From assembly GCA_024330925.1 (NCBI GenBank), contig JANDJK010000008.1, positions 1 through 52,962 on the forward strand: a stretch of 52,962 nt of DNA, in the 5' to 3' direction. Below the pieces are notes generated by a model, which ran no database searches, was not told the DNA's origin, and was given only the letters and a program-made list of their open reading frames with translations. A program made the translations under genes and the position numbers. Below, piece by piece: positions 7,850 to 17,051 of the stretch (positions are counted from its first letter, which is position 1; the number at the start of each line of letters is the position of its first letter). The DNA is from Nitrospira sp. (GTDB lineage: Bacteria; Nitrospirota; Nitrospiria; Nitrospirales; Nitrospiraceae).

Positions 7850-10246
7850 TCAACCGGCGAGCGACATGGTTACCGCCTCACCGGGTTCTTCTTGCAAGGA
7901 AGACAGTGATGCGCCGTTGAATGCCGCACAGAGAACTTCTTCAATCTGCTCGACCAGGATGAAAGTCAGCGCGTTGCGAACTTCCTCCGGGACGTCCATG
8001 AGGTCTTTTTCATTTGCTTTGGGTAGAATGATGCGGGAAAGGCCAGCTCTGTGTGCCGCCAGCACCTTTTCCTTGATACCGCCGACCGGCAGGACCAGGC
8101 CGCTTAAGCTGATTTCACCTGTCATCGCTGTGTCGCTCCGCACCGGCTTTCCCACATAAGCGGAAGCCAACGCCGTGACCATCGTGACACCAGCGGATGG
8201 TCCATCTTTGGGGATAGCGCCGGACGGGACATGGATGTGGACGCCGTTACGTTTGAAGCGGGAAATGTCCATGCCCATGCTCTCGGCATGTGACCAAAGA
8301 TAGCTGTGTGCTGCTCGTGCTGATTCCTGCATGACGTCGCCTAGTTGACCAGTTAAAGTCAGGTCGTGGTTACCAGGCAAGAGCGTTGATTCGACGTAGA
8401 GCACGTCGCCACCGGTGGGGGTCCAGGCCAAGCCCGTTGCTACACCGGGGGGTAGGGTTTTGCGTGCTTCTTCGGGCATGAACCGTTCGCTCCCTAACCA
8501 CTCCCTCAATGTGGCGAGATCCACGGTGACAGGTGTTCGCTCATGCCCTTCGGGCAGTTCGGCGAAGCGCAAAGCGATTTTTCGGGTCAGCCGACCCAGC
8601 ATTTGCTCGAGTTGGCGAACGCCGGCCTCTCTCGTGTAGCGGGCGATGATTACAGCCAGCACATCATTTGGCAGAATTGCCTGCTGAGGCTCGATGCCGG
8701 CCTCCTTCAGGCGGCGTGGCCACAAATACCGATGGGCGATCTCGAGCTTTTCTCGCTCACTGTACCCTTGCACGTGGATGATCTCCATGCGGTCCAGCAA
8801 TGGCTGACTAATGGTGTCAAGCGTGTTCGCTGTGGTAATGAAGAAGACCCTTGAAAGATCAAAAGGCAAATCCAGGTAATGATCACGGAATGTATGGTTC
8901 TGCGCCGGGTCGAGGATTTCTAACAAAGCAGAGGCGGGATCGCCGCGAAAATCACGGCCCAGCTTGTCCACCTCGTCAAGCATCAGCACGGGGTTGTTGA
9001 CACCGGCACGACGGATGGCTTGGATGATGCGACCAGGGAGGGCCCCCACATAGGTGCGGCGGTGACCGCGCAATTCCGCCTCATCGTGCACGCCACCCAG
9101 GCTGAATCGTTCGAAGGCGCGCCCCATGGCTCGTGCGATTGACTGGCCCAGGCTGGTCTTCCCGACACCGGGAGGACCGACCAAACAGAGGATGGGGGCT
9201 TTCGCCGTCGGACTGAGTTTCAAGACGGCCAGATGCTCCACTATCCGATCTTTGACTTCTTTGAGGCCATAGTGGTCTTCTTCGAGCACCTTCCTGACGG
9301 TTGACAGGTCTAGACGTTCCTGCGACGCCTTCTTCCAGGGGAGTTCAAGGACAAATTCGACATACGTTCGCAAAACCTGATGGTCTGGAGACGAGGGGGG
9401 GATTTTGGCTAGTCGGTTCAACTCTCGCTCCACTTCTTTGTGCACGTGGTCCGGTAAGTCAGCCTCTTCGACCTGTTTTTTCAGGCGTGCCATGTCACTG
9501 TCCTCGTTCTCGCTTTCACCAAGCTCCTGCTGGATCGCCTTGAGCTGTTCACGCAGGATGTATTCCCGCTGACTTTTGGAGATTTTTCGCTGGGCATCAT
9601 TAGCAATTTTGTCGCGGAGCTGGAGAATTTGGATTTCTTTTGAGAGCGCTGCATAGAGGCTGCGCAACAGGTCGATGGCCGATAAGGATTCCAGCAGTCG
9701 TTGCTCTTCCGCCACTGTCAAGTTGACCAGTGGGGCTATGCGATAGGCCAAGGTGACGGGGTCAATCTCGTCAATTAAAAAGGCGCTTACTTCCTCAATA
9801 CCAGGTGCTTGGATCAAACGCGACAGTTCAGCTACCAGTTCTTTGATGGCACGATGAAGCGCTTGTGCCTCGGTTGTCGTGACGTCTGATGGCTGCTCGA
9901 GCAATCGAGCCCGAACCTGAAGGTAGGGTGTCTTTTGTTCCTCTTTCATTAAGACCACACGGTGTAAGCCTTGCACCACGACGTGGAAGGCGCCTTCTGA
10001 AGATTGGCCGATCTGTTTGATGATGGCCTTTGTGCCGATGGTGTAGAGATCGGTCAGACTGGGTTCTTCGGTCTGAGCATGGCGCTGAGCGACCACGATG
10101 ATGGTTTTGTCCTCTGTCTTGAGGGCGGCATGAATCGCTGCAACTGACCGCTCGCGTCCAATGGTCAATGGCATCATGACGCCCGGAAAAAGGACCGTCC
10201 GTTTAATCGGCAGAACTGGCAAGGTCATTACGACATTGGTTTCCAC
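7850..10246 (-). CDS. lon: ATP-dependent protease Lon
   Basis: Cytoplasmic homohexameric AAA+ serine protease that degrades misfolded and regulatory proteins. From GTG 10246 the domains are: LAN substrate-binding domain (about 8-200, starting TLPVLPIKRTVLFPG), coiled region (200-300), AAA+ module with Walker A GPPGVGKT at 357-364, and the C-terminal protease with Ser684 in DGPSAG and Lys727 in GGIKEK forming the catalytic dyad. Length is 798 residues, normal for LonA. The open frame extends to 10426, but GTG 10246 has an AAGGA site eight bases upstream and the extra residues are low-complexity and run past a -10-like element. It is convergent with the methyltransferase gene and divergent from the Nudix gene. 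Confidence 0.96.
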   Translation of the reverse strand: METNVVMTLPVLPIKRTVLFPGVMMPLTIGRERSVAAIHAALKTEDKTIIVVAQRHAQTEEPSLTDLYTIGTKAIIKQIGQSSEGAFHVVVQGLHRVVLMKEEQKTPYLQVRARLLEQPSDVTTTEAQALHRAIKELVAELSRLIQAPGIEEVSAFLIDEIDPVTLAYRIAPLVNLTVAEEQRLLESLSAIDLLRSLYAALSKEIQILQLRDKIANDAQRKISKSQREYILREQLKAIQQELGESENEDSDMARLKKQVEEADLPDHVHKEVERELNRLAKIPPSSPDHQVLRTYVEFVLELPWKKASQERLDLSTVRKVLEEDHYGLKEVKDRIVEHLAVLKLSPTAKAPILCLVGPPGVGKTSLGQSIARAMGRAFERFSLGGVHDEAELRGHRRTYVGALPGRIIQAIRRAGVNNPVLMLDEVDKLGRDFRGDPASALLEILDPAQNHTFRDHYLDLPFDLSRVFFITTANTLDTISQPLLDRMEIIHVQGYSEREKLEIAHRYLWPRRLKEAGIEPQQAILPNDVLAVIIARYTREAGVRQLEQMLGRLTRKIALRFAELPEGHERTPVTVDLATLREWLGSERFMPEEARKTLPPGVATGLAWTPTGGDVLYVESTLLPGNHDLTLTGQLGDVMQESARAAHSYLWSHAESMGMDISRFKRNGVHIHVPSGAIPKDGPSAGVTMVTALASAYVGKPVRSDTAMTGEISLSGLVLPVGGIKEKVLAAHRAGLSRIILPKANEKDLMDVPEEVRNALTFILVEQIEEVLCAAFNGASLSSLQEEPGEAVTMSLAG

Positions 10247-10327
10247 GACACTAGTCCTTCTTGCGTAAGTGGCTCTTTGGGTTGAGCATGTTGTTGGTGT
10301 CTTGCTCTTTTCTAGGCTTCTTTTTTT

Positions 10328-10333
10328 ATTATA
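10328..10333 (-). promoter_or_regulatory. Candidate -10 element for lon
   Basis: On the minus strand this reads TATAAT, a perfect sigma70 -10 hexamer, about 80 bases upstream of the chosen lon start. No good -35 is seen 16-18 bases upstream. A CTTGACT further upstream hints at other sigma-factor use, but that is speculative. Confidence 0.3.
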
Positions 10334-10602
10334 CTGCTTGTTACGAGTGATAGGTTCTTCGCTGAGAAAGTCAAGAGTCGCTTGCACAAGAGACGGGATT
10401 ACTGGAGAGGCACCAGGTGGTGACAAGCGAATTAGGTAGCCGGTCTCCCATTAAAAGAAAGTTTGGCAATGGATGCAAAGCAACCGGGATTATGCTATGC
10501 CTCACCGAGGGCCATGCTATGGTGGGCCAAGCTTCATGCGAAGGAGGACGATATCATTCGCGTGATCTCGACAGCCGGGATGATGAGCGTAAGGTCTGAG
10601 CA

Positions 10603-11166
10603 ATGATGAAGTACTGTAGTCAGTGCGGTGCTCCGGTTGTCAAAAAAATTCCTCCGGGAGATCATCTGATCCGGCATGTCTGCAATCAGTGCGAACACAT
10701 TCATTACCACAATCCAAAAATCGTCGCTGGATGCATTCCTGAATGGGAAAATCAAATTCTTCTGTGCCGCCGTGCCATTGAGCCGCGGGTTGGACTGTGG
10801 ACCTTTCCGGCCGGATTCATGGAACTAGGGGAAAGCACCGAGGAAGCGGCTATTCGAGAGACTCAGGAAGAGGCTCATGCCGTGGTAAAGATCACCGCCC
10901 TCTATGCGGTGCTGAGTCTGCCCCATATTGGCCAGGTCTATTTGGTCTTTCGAGGGCGTATGGTGGCGCCTTCTTATGAGCCAGGGCCGGAAAGTCTGGA
11001 GGTACGGCTTTTCCCGTTGGCTTCGATCCCCTGGGATCAGATCGCTTTCCCGGTTGTGCGCGAGACTCTGCGGCGTTATGTTGAGGATATGGCCAGCGGG
11101 CGATTTCCGTTGCATCTTGCCAGCCTTGATGACAGCCTGCCTTCGTCATGTGTACCGAGTGGTTAG
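10603..11166 (+). CDS. Zinc-ribbon Nudix hydrolase (NudC-like)
   Basis: A 187-residue protein with an N-terminal four-cysteine zinc ribbon (C5, C8, C27, C30), then a Nudix domain. The Nudix box starts at G71 (GFMELGE) and continues through the R85-E86 and E89-E90 catalytic metal-binding residues. This architecture matches the compact relatives of NADH pyrophosphatase/ADP-ribose pyrophosphatase, which hydrolyse a nucleoside diphosphate linked to another moiety. The diagnostic SQPWPFPxS motif of full NudC is absent, so the exact substrate is open. ATG 10603 and the adjacent ATG 10606 are both possible starts. It is divergent from lon. Confidence 0.85.
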   Translation: MMKYCSQCGAPVVKKIPPGDHLIRHVCNQCEHIHYHNPKIVAGCIPEWENQILLCRRAIEPRVGLWTFPAGFMELGESTEEAAIRETQEEAHAVVKITALYAVLSLPHIGQVYLVFRGRMVAPSYEPGPESLEVRLFPLASIPWDQIAFPVVRETLRRYVEDMASGRFPLHLASLDDSLPSSCVPSG

Positions 11167-11770
11167 TCAGTCAACATTCTCGAAGGGCTTGCTTGTATGC
11201 TGACAGCCGTGTAAGGAAACGCGCCTCCCTTGTTCTCGCTAAGGCAAGCGTCACGGTAAGGAACTCAAATCCGATGCTGTCGGGGGCTAGTGGACCGGTG
11301 GACGATTGTGCAGCCGTGGTGTTTGGCCTGCCGCGTGTGGATGGTGATGGGGGCAATGTGCAGGGCGGGAGAAAGGGTGCCACGTGTAGTTTGGTGAAGG
11401 GGCCCAGCATGCTCTCCACCAGGCAACTCCCTTTTCGTGAGGGATGTGGGGCTATGCCTGCGCACTGTATGGTCCCTCTGAATGGGGACGATGATGACGC
11501 GCATGGCAATAGGTGTAGCGTCAACTGAACCCTCCCTTTGTCCATGCCTCTTCGCTGGCCAAACCGTCCCTCGCTGAGTTCATCCCTTGTCGGGAGGAAA
11601 TGATCTGGGACACAGAGGTGGGAAGGGGGGTGATCTTGTCCGTCAACTAACAACTACTTAAAACATCGCTCTTCACTTACGACCATTCTAGATGGTTGGA
11701 GAGGTGATTTCGGTTGATAGTCTGATGTGGATGGCAAAAAGACGCCGTGCGTCGGCGCCCAGGAATTGAT
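11167..11770. other. Gene-poor stretch, nothing recognised
   Basis: Open frames occur here on both strands, but all have the Ser/Pro/Thr- or Arg-rich look of chance readings. None has a ribosome site with a recognisable protein. No tRNA-like, repeat or terminator structure was seen. Confidence 0.4.
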
Positions 11771-12256
11771 TCAATAAAGCCAGTACCAAAAACGATAAGG
11801 TCGCGGGTTCCACCAGAGACTGGCATATGGATAAGAGGGACCAATAGTCCAGATGTGACCAAACGAGAACCACAAACCAGGACGAGAATGAAGGGTCACG
11901 ACTGGAAATGAGGGATAAAGGAAAAGTGGGGAGAGAAGGGGGGTCAGGTGGATTGTGAAACGGTTGGTCTCTTGGTGAAACGGTTCCCTTCTGATTGCTT
12001 GTTGTGCTATTTGCGTATTGAGCTGGTTTACGGTGGTTTGTTGAGCGCGTAATTGGCTTTGAAGCTGTGCGAGTGTGTTGTGCTGGAGTTCATTCAAGAT
12101 TGTGATACAGCGGGCCTGGGTCTCACCTCGGTAAGAAGAACATTCCCAAGGAATTGATAGTGGTTCGGCCATGGTGGCTTGTTGGGACATCACAAGAAAC
12201 AGCCCCATGCTGCTTATTGCCATGAACAAGAGGGTTGGTCGTGTGCTTGATATCAT
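11771..12256 (-). CDS. Small exported protein of unknown function
   Basis: The 161 residues begin with a plausible Sec signal peptide (hydrophobic core LLFMAISSMGLFLVM, likely cleavage after TMA near residue 29). A Gln/Asn-rich segment at about 55-85, likely coiled coil, follows. The C-terminus is strikingly rich in Trp, Tyr, Phe and Pro and ends WYWLY. Two cysteines (near 39 and 50) could form a disulfide in the periplasm. I do not recognise the family. The ribosome site is weak. It is transcribed alone, divergent from mutY. Confidence 0.5.
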   Translation of the reverse strand: MISSTRPTLLFMAISSMGLFLVMSQQATMAEPLSIPWECSSYRGETQARCITILNELQHNTLAQLQSQLRAQQTTVNQLNTQIAQQAIRREPFHQETNRFTIHLTPLLSPLFLYPSFPVVTLHSRPGLWFSFGHIWTIGPSYPYASLWWNPRPYRFWYWLY

Positions 12257-12409
12257 GGAAAGCAGGTTTGTTGGTTGTGATGAACGTCTCCATCATACCA
12301 TGCAAAAAGAAACTCAGCCAAGCTAGCGTTTGCTTTTGAAGAACCTGACTTCTACAATGCCGTCTGCTCAGTGGACGGGGGATATCTAGGAGATCGGCCA
12401 GGGAGATGA

Positions 12410-13147
12410 ATGATGGCACGGCGGGACAAGCGGCAAAACCGTTTGGTGAAGCGAGGGTACGGGGAATTGTTCAAATTGGATCCCTCAATCAAACGTCGCT
12501 TTCAACATCGTCTCCTAAAATGGTATCAGGAACATGGTCGGGAGTTACCATGGCGCAAGACATCAGATCCCTATCATATCCTCGTATCTGAAGTGATGTT
12601 GCAACAAACTCAAGTGGATCGAGTTATTCCGAAGTACCATGAATTTTTGGAACGCTATCCTCGTTTGGAAGATCTAGCTGCTGCTCCGGTGGCTGACGTC
12701 AAAAAAACCTGGTATCCACTTGGCTACAATATTCGACCGGAGCGACTCCATAGTATCGCGCGCGAAACAGTTGAAAAATATGGAGGACAATTGCCCTCGA
12801 GCGAGGAAGCCTTGCTTTCCTTTAAAGGCATCGGCCGGTACACCGCCGGAGCAATTCGTTCGTTTGCGTTTAACGAGGACGCCCCGATCTTGGACACCAA
12901 CGTGAGCCGCGTGCTCCATCGGGTGTTCATTGCGGAGGGAACCTCTAAGGAGCACAAGTCGAAACTGTGGCAATTGTCCAAGGCCTTAATCCCTCGTGGC
13001 AAGGGCTATGATTTCAACCAGGCCATCATGGATTTTGGCGCCATGGTCTGCACAGCTCGCGATCCCTATTGTCTGCTGTGTCCCATGAAGTCGTTTTGCA
13101 AAACCTATCCCTTTACGTCCCATCCTGCGGGGACTCTATCTCCATAA
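12410..13147 (+). CDS. mutY: A/G-specific adenine glycosylase, core without C-terminal domain
   Basis: Removes adenine mispaired with 8-oxoguanine. The HhH-GPD core is complete: catalytic Glu61 in SEVMLQQTQ, helix-hairpin-helix KGIGRYTAGAI at 139-149, catalytic Asp162 in LDTNVSRV, and a [4Fe-4S] cluster motif C214-x6-C221-x2-C224-x5-C230. The protein stops at 245 residues, just after the cluster, and lacks the ~120-residue Nudix-like C-terminal domain that recognises 8-oxoG in most MutY proteins. The next gene, 13 bases downstream, encodes a separate Nudix protein. Starts at ATG 12410 or 12413 are equivalent; AGGGAG precedes. Confidence 0.88.
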   Translation: MMARRDKRQNRLVKRGYGELFKLDPSIKRRFQHRLLKWYQEHGRELPWRKTSDPYHILVSEVMLQQTQVDRVIPKYHEFLERYPRLEDLAAAPVADVKKTWYPLGYNIRPERLHSIARETVEKYGGQLPSSEEALLSFKGIGRYTAGAIRSFAFNEDAPILDTNVSRVLHRVFIAEGTSKEHKSKLWQLSKALIPRGKGYDFNQAIMDFGAMVCTARDPYCLLCPMKSFCKTYPFTSHPAGTLSP

Positions 13148-13160
13148 CGGCATTAGGAAG

Positions 13161-13577
13161 ATGTGGGAAGTAGTGGTGGGGCTGATCCACCGAGACGGCC
13201 GTTATTTGATCGCCCGCAGGAGGGCGGGCACCCACTTTGCCGGTTTGTGGGAATTTCCAGGGGGAAAACGGGAGCCAGGTGAATCGTTGGTGGAATGTTT
13301 ACACCGGGAATTATATGAGGAATTGGGAATTCGAATCGATGTTCCTGTTCCCTATCGAGTCGTCCGACATTGCGACCAGGAACGAGAGGTGGAGTTGCAT
13401 TTTTTCCGCTGTTCCATCAAAGAAGGAGAGCCGGCGGCGATCGAATGTGAGGAAATTCAATGGGTACGTCCGGAGGAGCTGTCCAATTTTCAATTCCCTC
13501 CGGCTGACCATGCCATTATCGAATCCTTACAACGCGAAGAAGAAGGACTGTGCGATGAAAGTTGTGCTCGATATTGA
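13161..13577 (+). CDS. mutT: MutT-type Nudix hydrolase (8-oxo-dGTP diphosphatase-like)
   Basis: A 138-residue Nudix protein. The Nudix box is intact: G35-KREPG-E41, then seven residues, R49-E50, E53-E54, L55-G56-I57. EFPGGK is typical of MutT, which hydrolyses 8-oxo-dGTP to keep it out of DNA. The intact catalytic residues distinguish it from the non-catalytic Nudix-like tail of MutY. It sits 13 bases after mutY and overlaps the next gene by 23 bases, so the three are almost certainly co-transcribed. Assignment as MutT rather than another small Nudix enzyme rests on context and the box. Confidence 0.8.
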   Translation: MWEVVVGLIHRDGRYLIARRRAGTHFAGLWEFPGGKREPGESLVECLHRELYEELGIRIDVPVPYRVVRHCDQEREVELHFFRCSIKEGEPAAIECEEIQWVRPEELSNFQFPPADHAIIESLQREEEGLCDESCARY

Positions 13578-14271
13578 GACTGTGCAAGCCCCTCGCGAAG
13601 AATGGGCTCGTATCATGGGGAAATTGCCGCAACAGGAAACGGATATCAGATGGGAGCCGCAGGTGGATCTTTTTATGGCCAGTGCGATGGATGAGCGAAG
13701 AAGAATGGAAGAAGAGTTGTATGCTCGGTCGGCGTTCGACGGCACCTTCAGCCGTATTGTGTGCATTGCGTTGCTCGAGTTTACTGATCAGATGGAGATC
13801 AGGGGTGCTCTGGCCTGGTATGGATCCAATGAGCGGGAGTTACTGCGTCGGTTTTGGGCACGGTTGGACCACCTTCGACCGACGCTCTTTATCACCCATA
13901 ATGGGCTGGGGTTCGATCTACCATTCCTTAAGAAACGATCGATCATTCATCAGGTAAAACCGACGGTGGAGATCAACTTAGCTAAGTTTAGGACGGAACC
14001 AGTCTACGACACGATGGCGATTTGGAGCAATTGGGATGCCCGAGCGTGGATCAAGTTGGACGTCCTCGCCCGTGCTCTGGGGGTTGAGACCAAATCCGGC
14101 AGTGGAGAACAGGTGGCTGCGATGTGGGAACAAGGTCGCGGTGTGGAGCTGGCGCACTATTGTTTGCAGGATACGTATGTGACCTATGCTTGTTATTGTC
14201 GCATGAACTTTAAGCAACCATTGTCCCGAGAAGTTGTCTTACTGAAACCAACGTTGATAGAAATCAGTTGA
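13555..14271 (+). CDS. PolB-like 3'-5' exonuclease domain protein (DEDDy)
   Basis: A 238-residue protein that begins MKVVLDIET, the ExoI-type D-x-E motif (D6, E8). It continues with HNGLGFDLPFL (ExoII region) and ends with Y-C-L-Q-D (the YxxxD ExoIII motif). These define a DEDDy exonuclease related to the proofreading domain of family B polymerases, standing alone. It probably trims DNA 3' ends in repair. I choose ATG 13555, preceded by GAAGGA; the longer open frame to 13237 only overlaps mutT. The 23-base overlap with mutT and the closeness of mutY imply a repair operon. Confidence 0.8.
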   Translation: MKVVLDIETVQAPREEWARIMGKLPQQETDIRWEPQVDLFMASAMDERRRMEEELYARSAFDGTFSRIVCIALLEFTDQMEIRGALAWYGSNERELLRRFWARLDHLRPTLFITHNGLGFDLPFLKKRSIIHQVKPTVEINLAKFRTEPVYDTMAIWSNWDARAWIKLDVLARALGVETKSGSGEQVAAMWEQGRGVELAHYCLQDTYVTYACYCRMNFKQPLSREVVLLKPTLIEIS

Positions 14272-14434
14272 CGTGATGCTCGTCAGTGCGCTCATCGGTC
14301 AGTAACGCTCGCCAATGAGGAGGCCGTTTCTTAGCTGGTGTATCGCGTGATGGCTCCTGGTCCGCTTGTTTCTTTGGAAGGAGTTGTCGAACGGAGTCAA
14401 ACTGGGTTTCCAGGGCTGAAGGGGCACTCGACCA

Positions 14435-15016
14435 TTACGGGGTGTGAAGACGTTCAAGGTTAATCACAGCCACTTGTGTTCCGGGTGTCCAATCTTGTGA
14501 ATAGGCCGGGGCTCGTTCAATGTGGGCTGCGGCTCGGGGGCGAAATCCTGATACCTTTCTTCCGCTGGTTGGTGAAAGAAGCACATGGAGTGCATTGTGA
14601 TGTCGATAAATAATGCCCGCAGCGGGTTCAGCGCCTGACCCTGCCGATGGGGACACCGTGAAACCAACTGTTTGAGTTGGTTTCGCTCGCGATAAACCGT
14701 CGGCTAGCAGGGGAGCAAGGAATTCGGCGTCCGCATCGCTGAAGACTCTCATCGGCGTGTCGCCGTCTGTGGGCATGGTCGAGGAATGCACCAGGGGTTC
14801 GGCTGTCAGTCCTTGAAGAACGGTTCGAACGGTCTCGTGGTTGATCAGTGTAGGATGGTCGGCCACAAACGACTGGTCGACGATCGGCAGGAGCTGTACT
14901 GTTCCTTTTGGGCTTTTATGAATCAGTGACGCTCCTGGGCTAAGGGTGATCGTTGAGCATCCGGTCGCTGTCAAGATGATAGACCACAGAAGTCGGTGCA
15001 GGAGCAGGTCTTTCAT
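14435..15016 (-). CDS. Putative lipoprotein of unknown function
   Basis: Starting at ATG 15016, with AAGGAC eight bases upstream, the protein has a lipoprotein signal peptide ending LTATGC with the acylated Cys at residue 20. The mature ~174 residues have no domain I recognise. The longer open frame to 15127 would bury the signal peptide, so I reject it. It is probably anchored in the outer or inner membrane. Neighbours give no functional hint. Confidence 0.6.
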   Translation of the reverse strand: MKDLLLHRLLWSIILTATGCSTITLSPGASLIHKSPKGTVQLLPIVDQSFVADHPTLINHETVRTVLQGLTAEPLVHSSTMPTDGDTPMRVFSDADAEFLAPLLADGLSRAKPTQTVGFTVSPSAGSGAEPAAGIIYRHHNALHVLLSPTSGRKVSGFRPRAAAHIERAPAYSQDWTPGTQVAVINLERLHTP

Positions 15017-15120
15017 GAAAGGTGTCCTTGTCATGACAAAATGAGGAACCTTATTCTTCTGTGAGACACGATCGCCTGTCATCCTTCGAGAACAGAGGCC
15101 ACGTTCTCCACCGGTATCAA

Positions 15121-15252
15121 TTACCAAATGCCGAGTGCCATGAGAATCATGGCCATTGCCAGCCAGCCAGCCACCCCCAGTGCAATGATTGATTCGATGG
15201 ATATCCGAACAGGTTCCTGATCAGAAGGAAGGGCGTCATGCTCTCTTTTCAT
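15121..15252 (-). CDS. Very small single-span membrane protein
   Basis: A 43-residue reading from ATG 15252, with AGAGG four bases upstream. Residues 1-20 are charged (MKREHDALPSDQEPVR), and the rest is one hydrophobic span, IIALGVAGWLAMAMILMALGIW. A good ribosome site plus clear topology suggest a real small gene. The longer open frame to 15495 adds low-complexity residues. Function is unknown. Confidence 0.45.
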   Translation of the reverse strand: MKREHDALPSDQEPVRISIESIIALGVAGWLAMAMILMALGIW

Positions 15253-15716
15253 AGCACCTCTGTAACGGCAATGAGCGGCTGTTTCTTGAGTCTTGCGAGA
15301 AAACAGATTCATCGCCGAGGGAAAGCAAATTCTATGCCTTCCATACTTAGGAGGTGAGAAAGGGGATTGGAACAGATGGGTGGGAGGTAGAACAGAAGGG
15401 GTTACGTGGATTTGGTAGGATGATGTAGTCCAGGAAGATTGGCGGCGCGAGGTGTTGGCTTGATCAATAGCCAGATCGATTGGTTTTGGTGTCAATCTGT
15501 TTGCCCCAGCAGCGATGGAGCAATGTCAAGATTCTGACGGACGTTGGAGAACGAGATCGATTCAAGACAATTGAGGTAATCTCTGCTGTCTCAGAACCGG
15601 ACTCAATTCAGGACGGGGCACACATGCTTGTTCATTTGTGATGATGATGTACAGAAATGAACAGCAGTATGGTAGAGGTGGCGTGCGGGGTATTGCCGTG
15701 ATGAGTGTCCAGAAGG

Positions 15717-17051
15717 TTACTTGCCGTAGAGAGTTGTGGATGAGACGTCAACGATGTGTTTCTTCAACAAGATGCCTGGCTGAAAGGGCGCCGTCCCCTT
15801 TTCCCAGACGACGGTAAGATTACCGTCTGTCCTCCCCATTCCTTGAGTCGGAGATTTGGTCGCGTCCCGTTCCACTAACACTTCAACCTCTGTTCCGAGG
15901 TATCGACGGTTACGTGCCAGGCTGATTTGCCGCTGGATGTCTACCAAAGTGGCGACGCGGGCGCCTTTGACCCGCTCCGGCACATCGTCTTTGTATTTTC
16001 TGGCAGCAATGGTGTGTTTGCGTTCCGAGTATTTGAAGATATAGGCTGCGTCGAACTGAACCAGCTCGATCATCCGTTGTGTTGCAAGGAAATCTTCTTC
16101 CGTTTCAGAACAGAAACCGCAAATGATGTCGGTAGTCAAGGTGACGCCAGGGATGGTGTGCCGGATCCGTTCCACGAGCGCCAGGTACTCATCGGCTGAA
16201 TAGGTTCGTCCCATCAATTCCAAGATTCGGTCACTGCCCGATTGAAGCGGAAGGTGAATGTGTTTGCAGATCTTTGGATGGGCAGCGATGGTTTGGAGTA
16301 AGGCTGGGGGGAAGTCCTTGGGATGAGGGGAGGTGAACCGAACGCGCAGGATACCAGGTATCTCCGCCACAGCACTGATCAAGCGCGCAAAGTCCCATTC
16401 GCCATAGCGGTACGAATTGACGTTTTGCCCTAATAGCGTGATCTGGGTAAAGCCACGTGCCGCTGCCTCACGGGCCTCGGTTAGGACTGATTGAGGATCC
16501 CGTGACCGTTCTCGTCCTCTTGTGTAGGGTACCACGCAGAAAGAGCAAAAATTATCGCATCCCCGCATGACCGTGATCCAAGCGTTGACTCCTCCTTCAC
16601 GGTCGGGAACGATCCCTTCATAGGTTTCATACTCCGAAAGATCAAGCGCAAAACCTCGCTGCGCGAATCCGTCTTCCTGTGCGGCCAGAGCCTGTGAAAG
16701 GAGGGCGGGGAGCCGCCGATAACTGTCAGGCCCAACCAAGACATCGACCAGCGGCGCTTGCTCGGCCAATTCACCCTTGAGATTTTGTGCCATGCAGCCC
16801 AAGACGCCAATCACCAGAGGACGGTGTTTCTTGAGTTCGCTGAGTTCTGCGAGCTGGGCGTAGACTTTGTTGTGAGCATTCTCCCGGATAGCGCAGGTGT
16901 TGAGGAGCAGCACGTCGGCCCGCTCTCGATCCTGGGTGAACAAAAACCCCTCACGTTTTAGCAGCGCTCGGACTATCTCGCTGTCCGATTCGTTCATCTG
17001 GCAACCGAAGGTCTCAATATGGACCAAGGGGGCAGACGGTGTCGATTTCAT
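15717..17051 (-). CDS. miaB: tRNA-2-methylthio-N6-dimethylallyladenosine synthase
   Basis: A radical-SAM methylthiotransferase that adds a methylthio group to i6A37 of tRNAs reading UNN codons. Domains: N-terminal UPF0004 with auxiliary-cluster cysteines C17, C53 and C86; radical SAM with C165-x3-C169-x2-C172 (CDNFCSFC); and a C-terminal TRAM region (about 375-440). It is 444 residues, normal for MiaB. VVPYTRGRERSR is the MiaB-type sequence after the cluster. Its ATG overlaps the stop of mtaB by four bases, indicating translational coupling. Confidence 0.95.
   Translation of the reverse strand: MKSTPSAPLVHIETFGCQMNESDSEIVRALLKREGFLFTQDRERADVLLLNTCAIRENAHNKVYAQLAELSELKKHRPLVIGVLGCMAQNLKGELAEQAPLVDVLVGPDSYRRLPALLSQALAAQEDGFAQRGFALDLSEYETYEGIVPDREGGVNAWITVMRGCDNFCSFCVVPYTRGRERSRDPQSVLTEAREAAARGFTQITLLGQNVNSYRYGEWDFARLISAVAEIPGILRVRFTSPHPKDFPPALLQTIAAHPKICKHIHLPLQSGSDRILELMGRTYSADEYLALVERIRHTIPGVTLTTDIICGFCSETEEDFLATQRMIELVQFDAAYIFKYSERKHTIAARKYKDDVPERVKGARVATLVDIQRQISLARNRRYLGTEVEVLVERDATKSPTQGMGRTDGNLTVVWEKGTAPFQPGILLKKHIVDVSSTTLYGK

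Noticed and set aside
10247..10426. Extended N-terminus of Lon from 10426
   Set aside because: The extra residues are low-complexity, run past a perfect TATAAT, and a good start with ribosome site lies at 10246.
11148..11653. Overlapping open frames on both strands (126 and 160 codons) after the Nudix gene
   Set aside because: No ribosome site, biased composition, no motif; neither strand is favoured.
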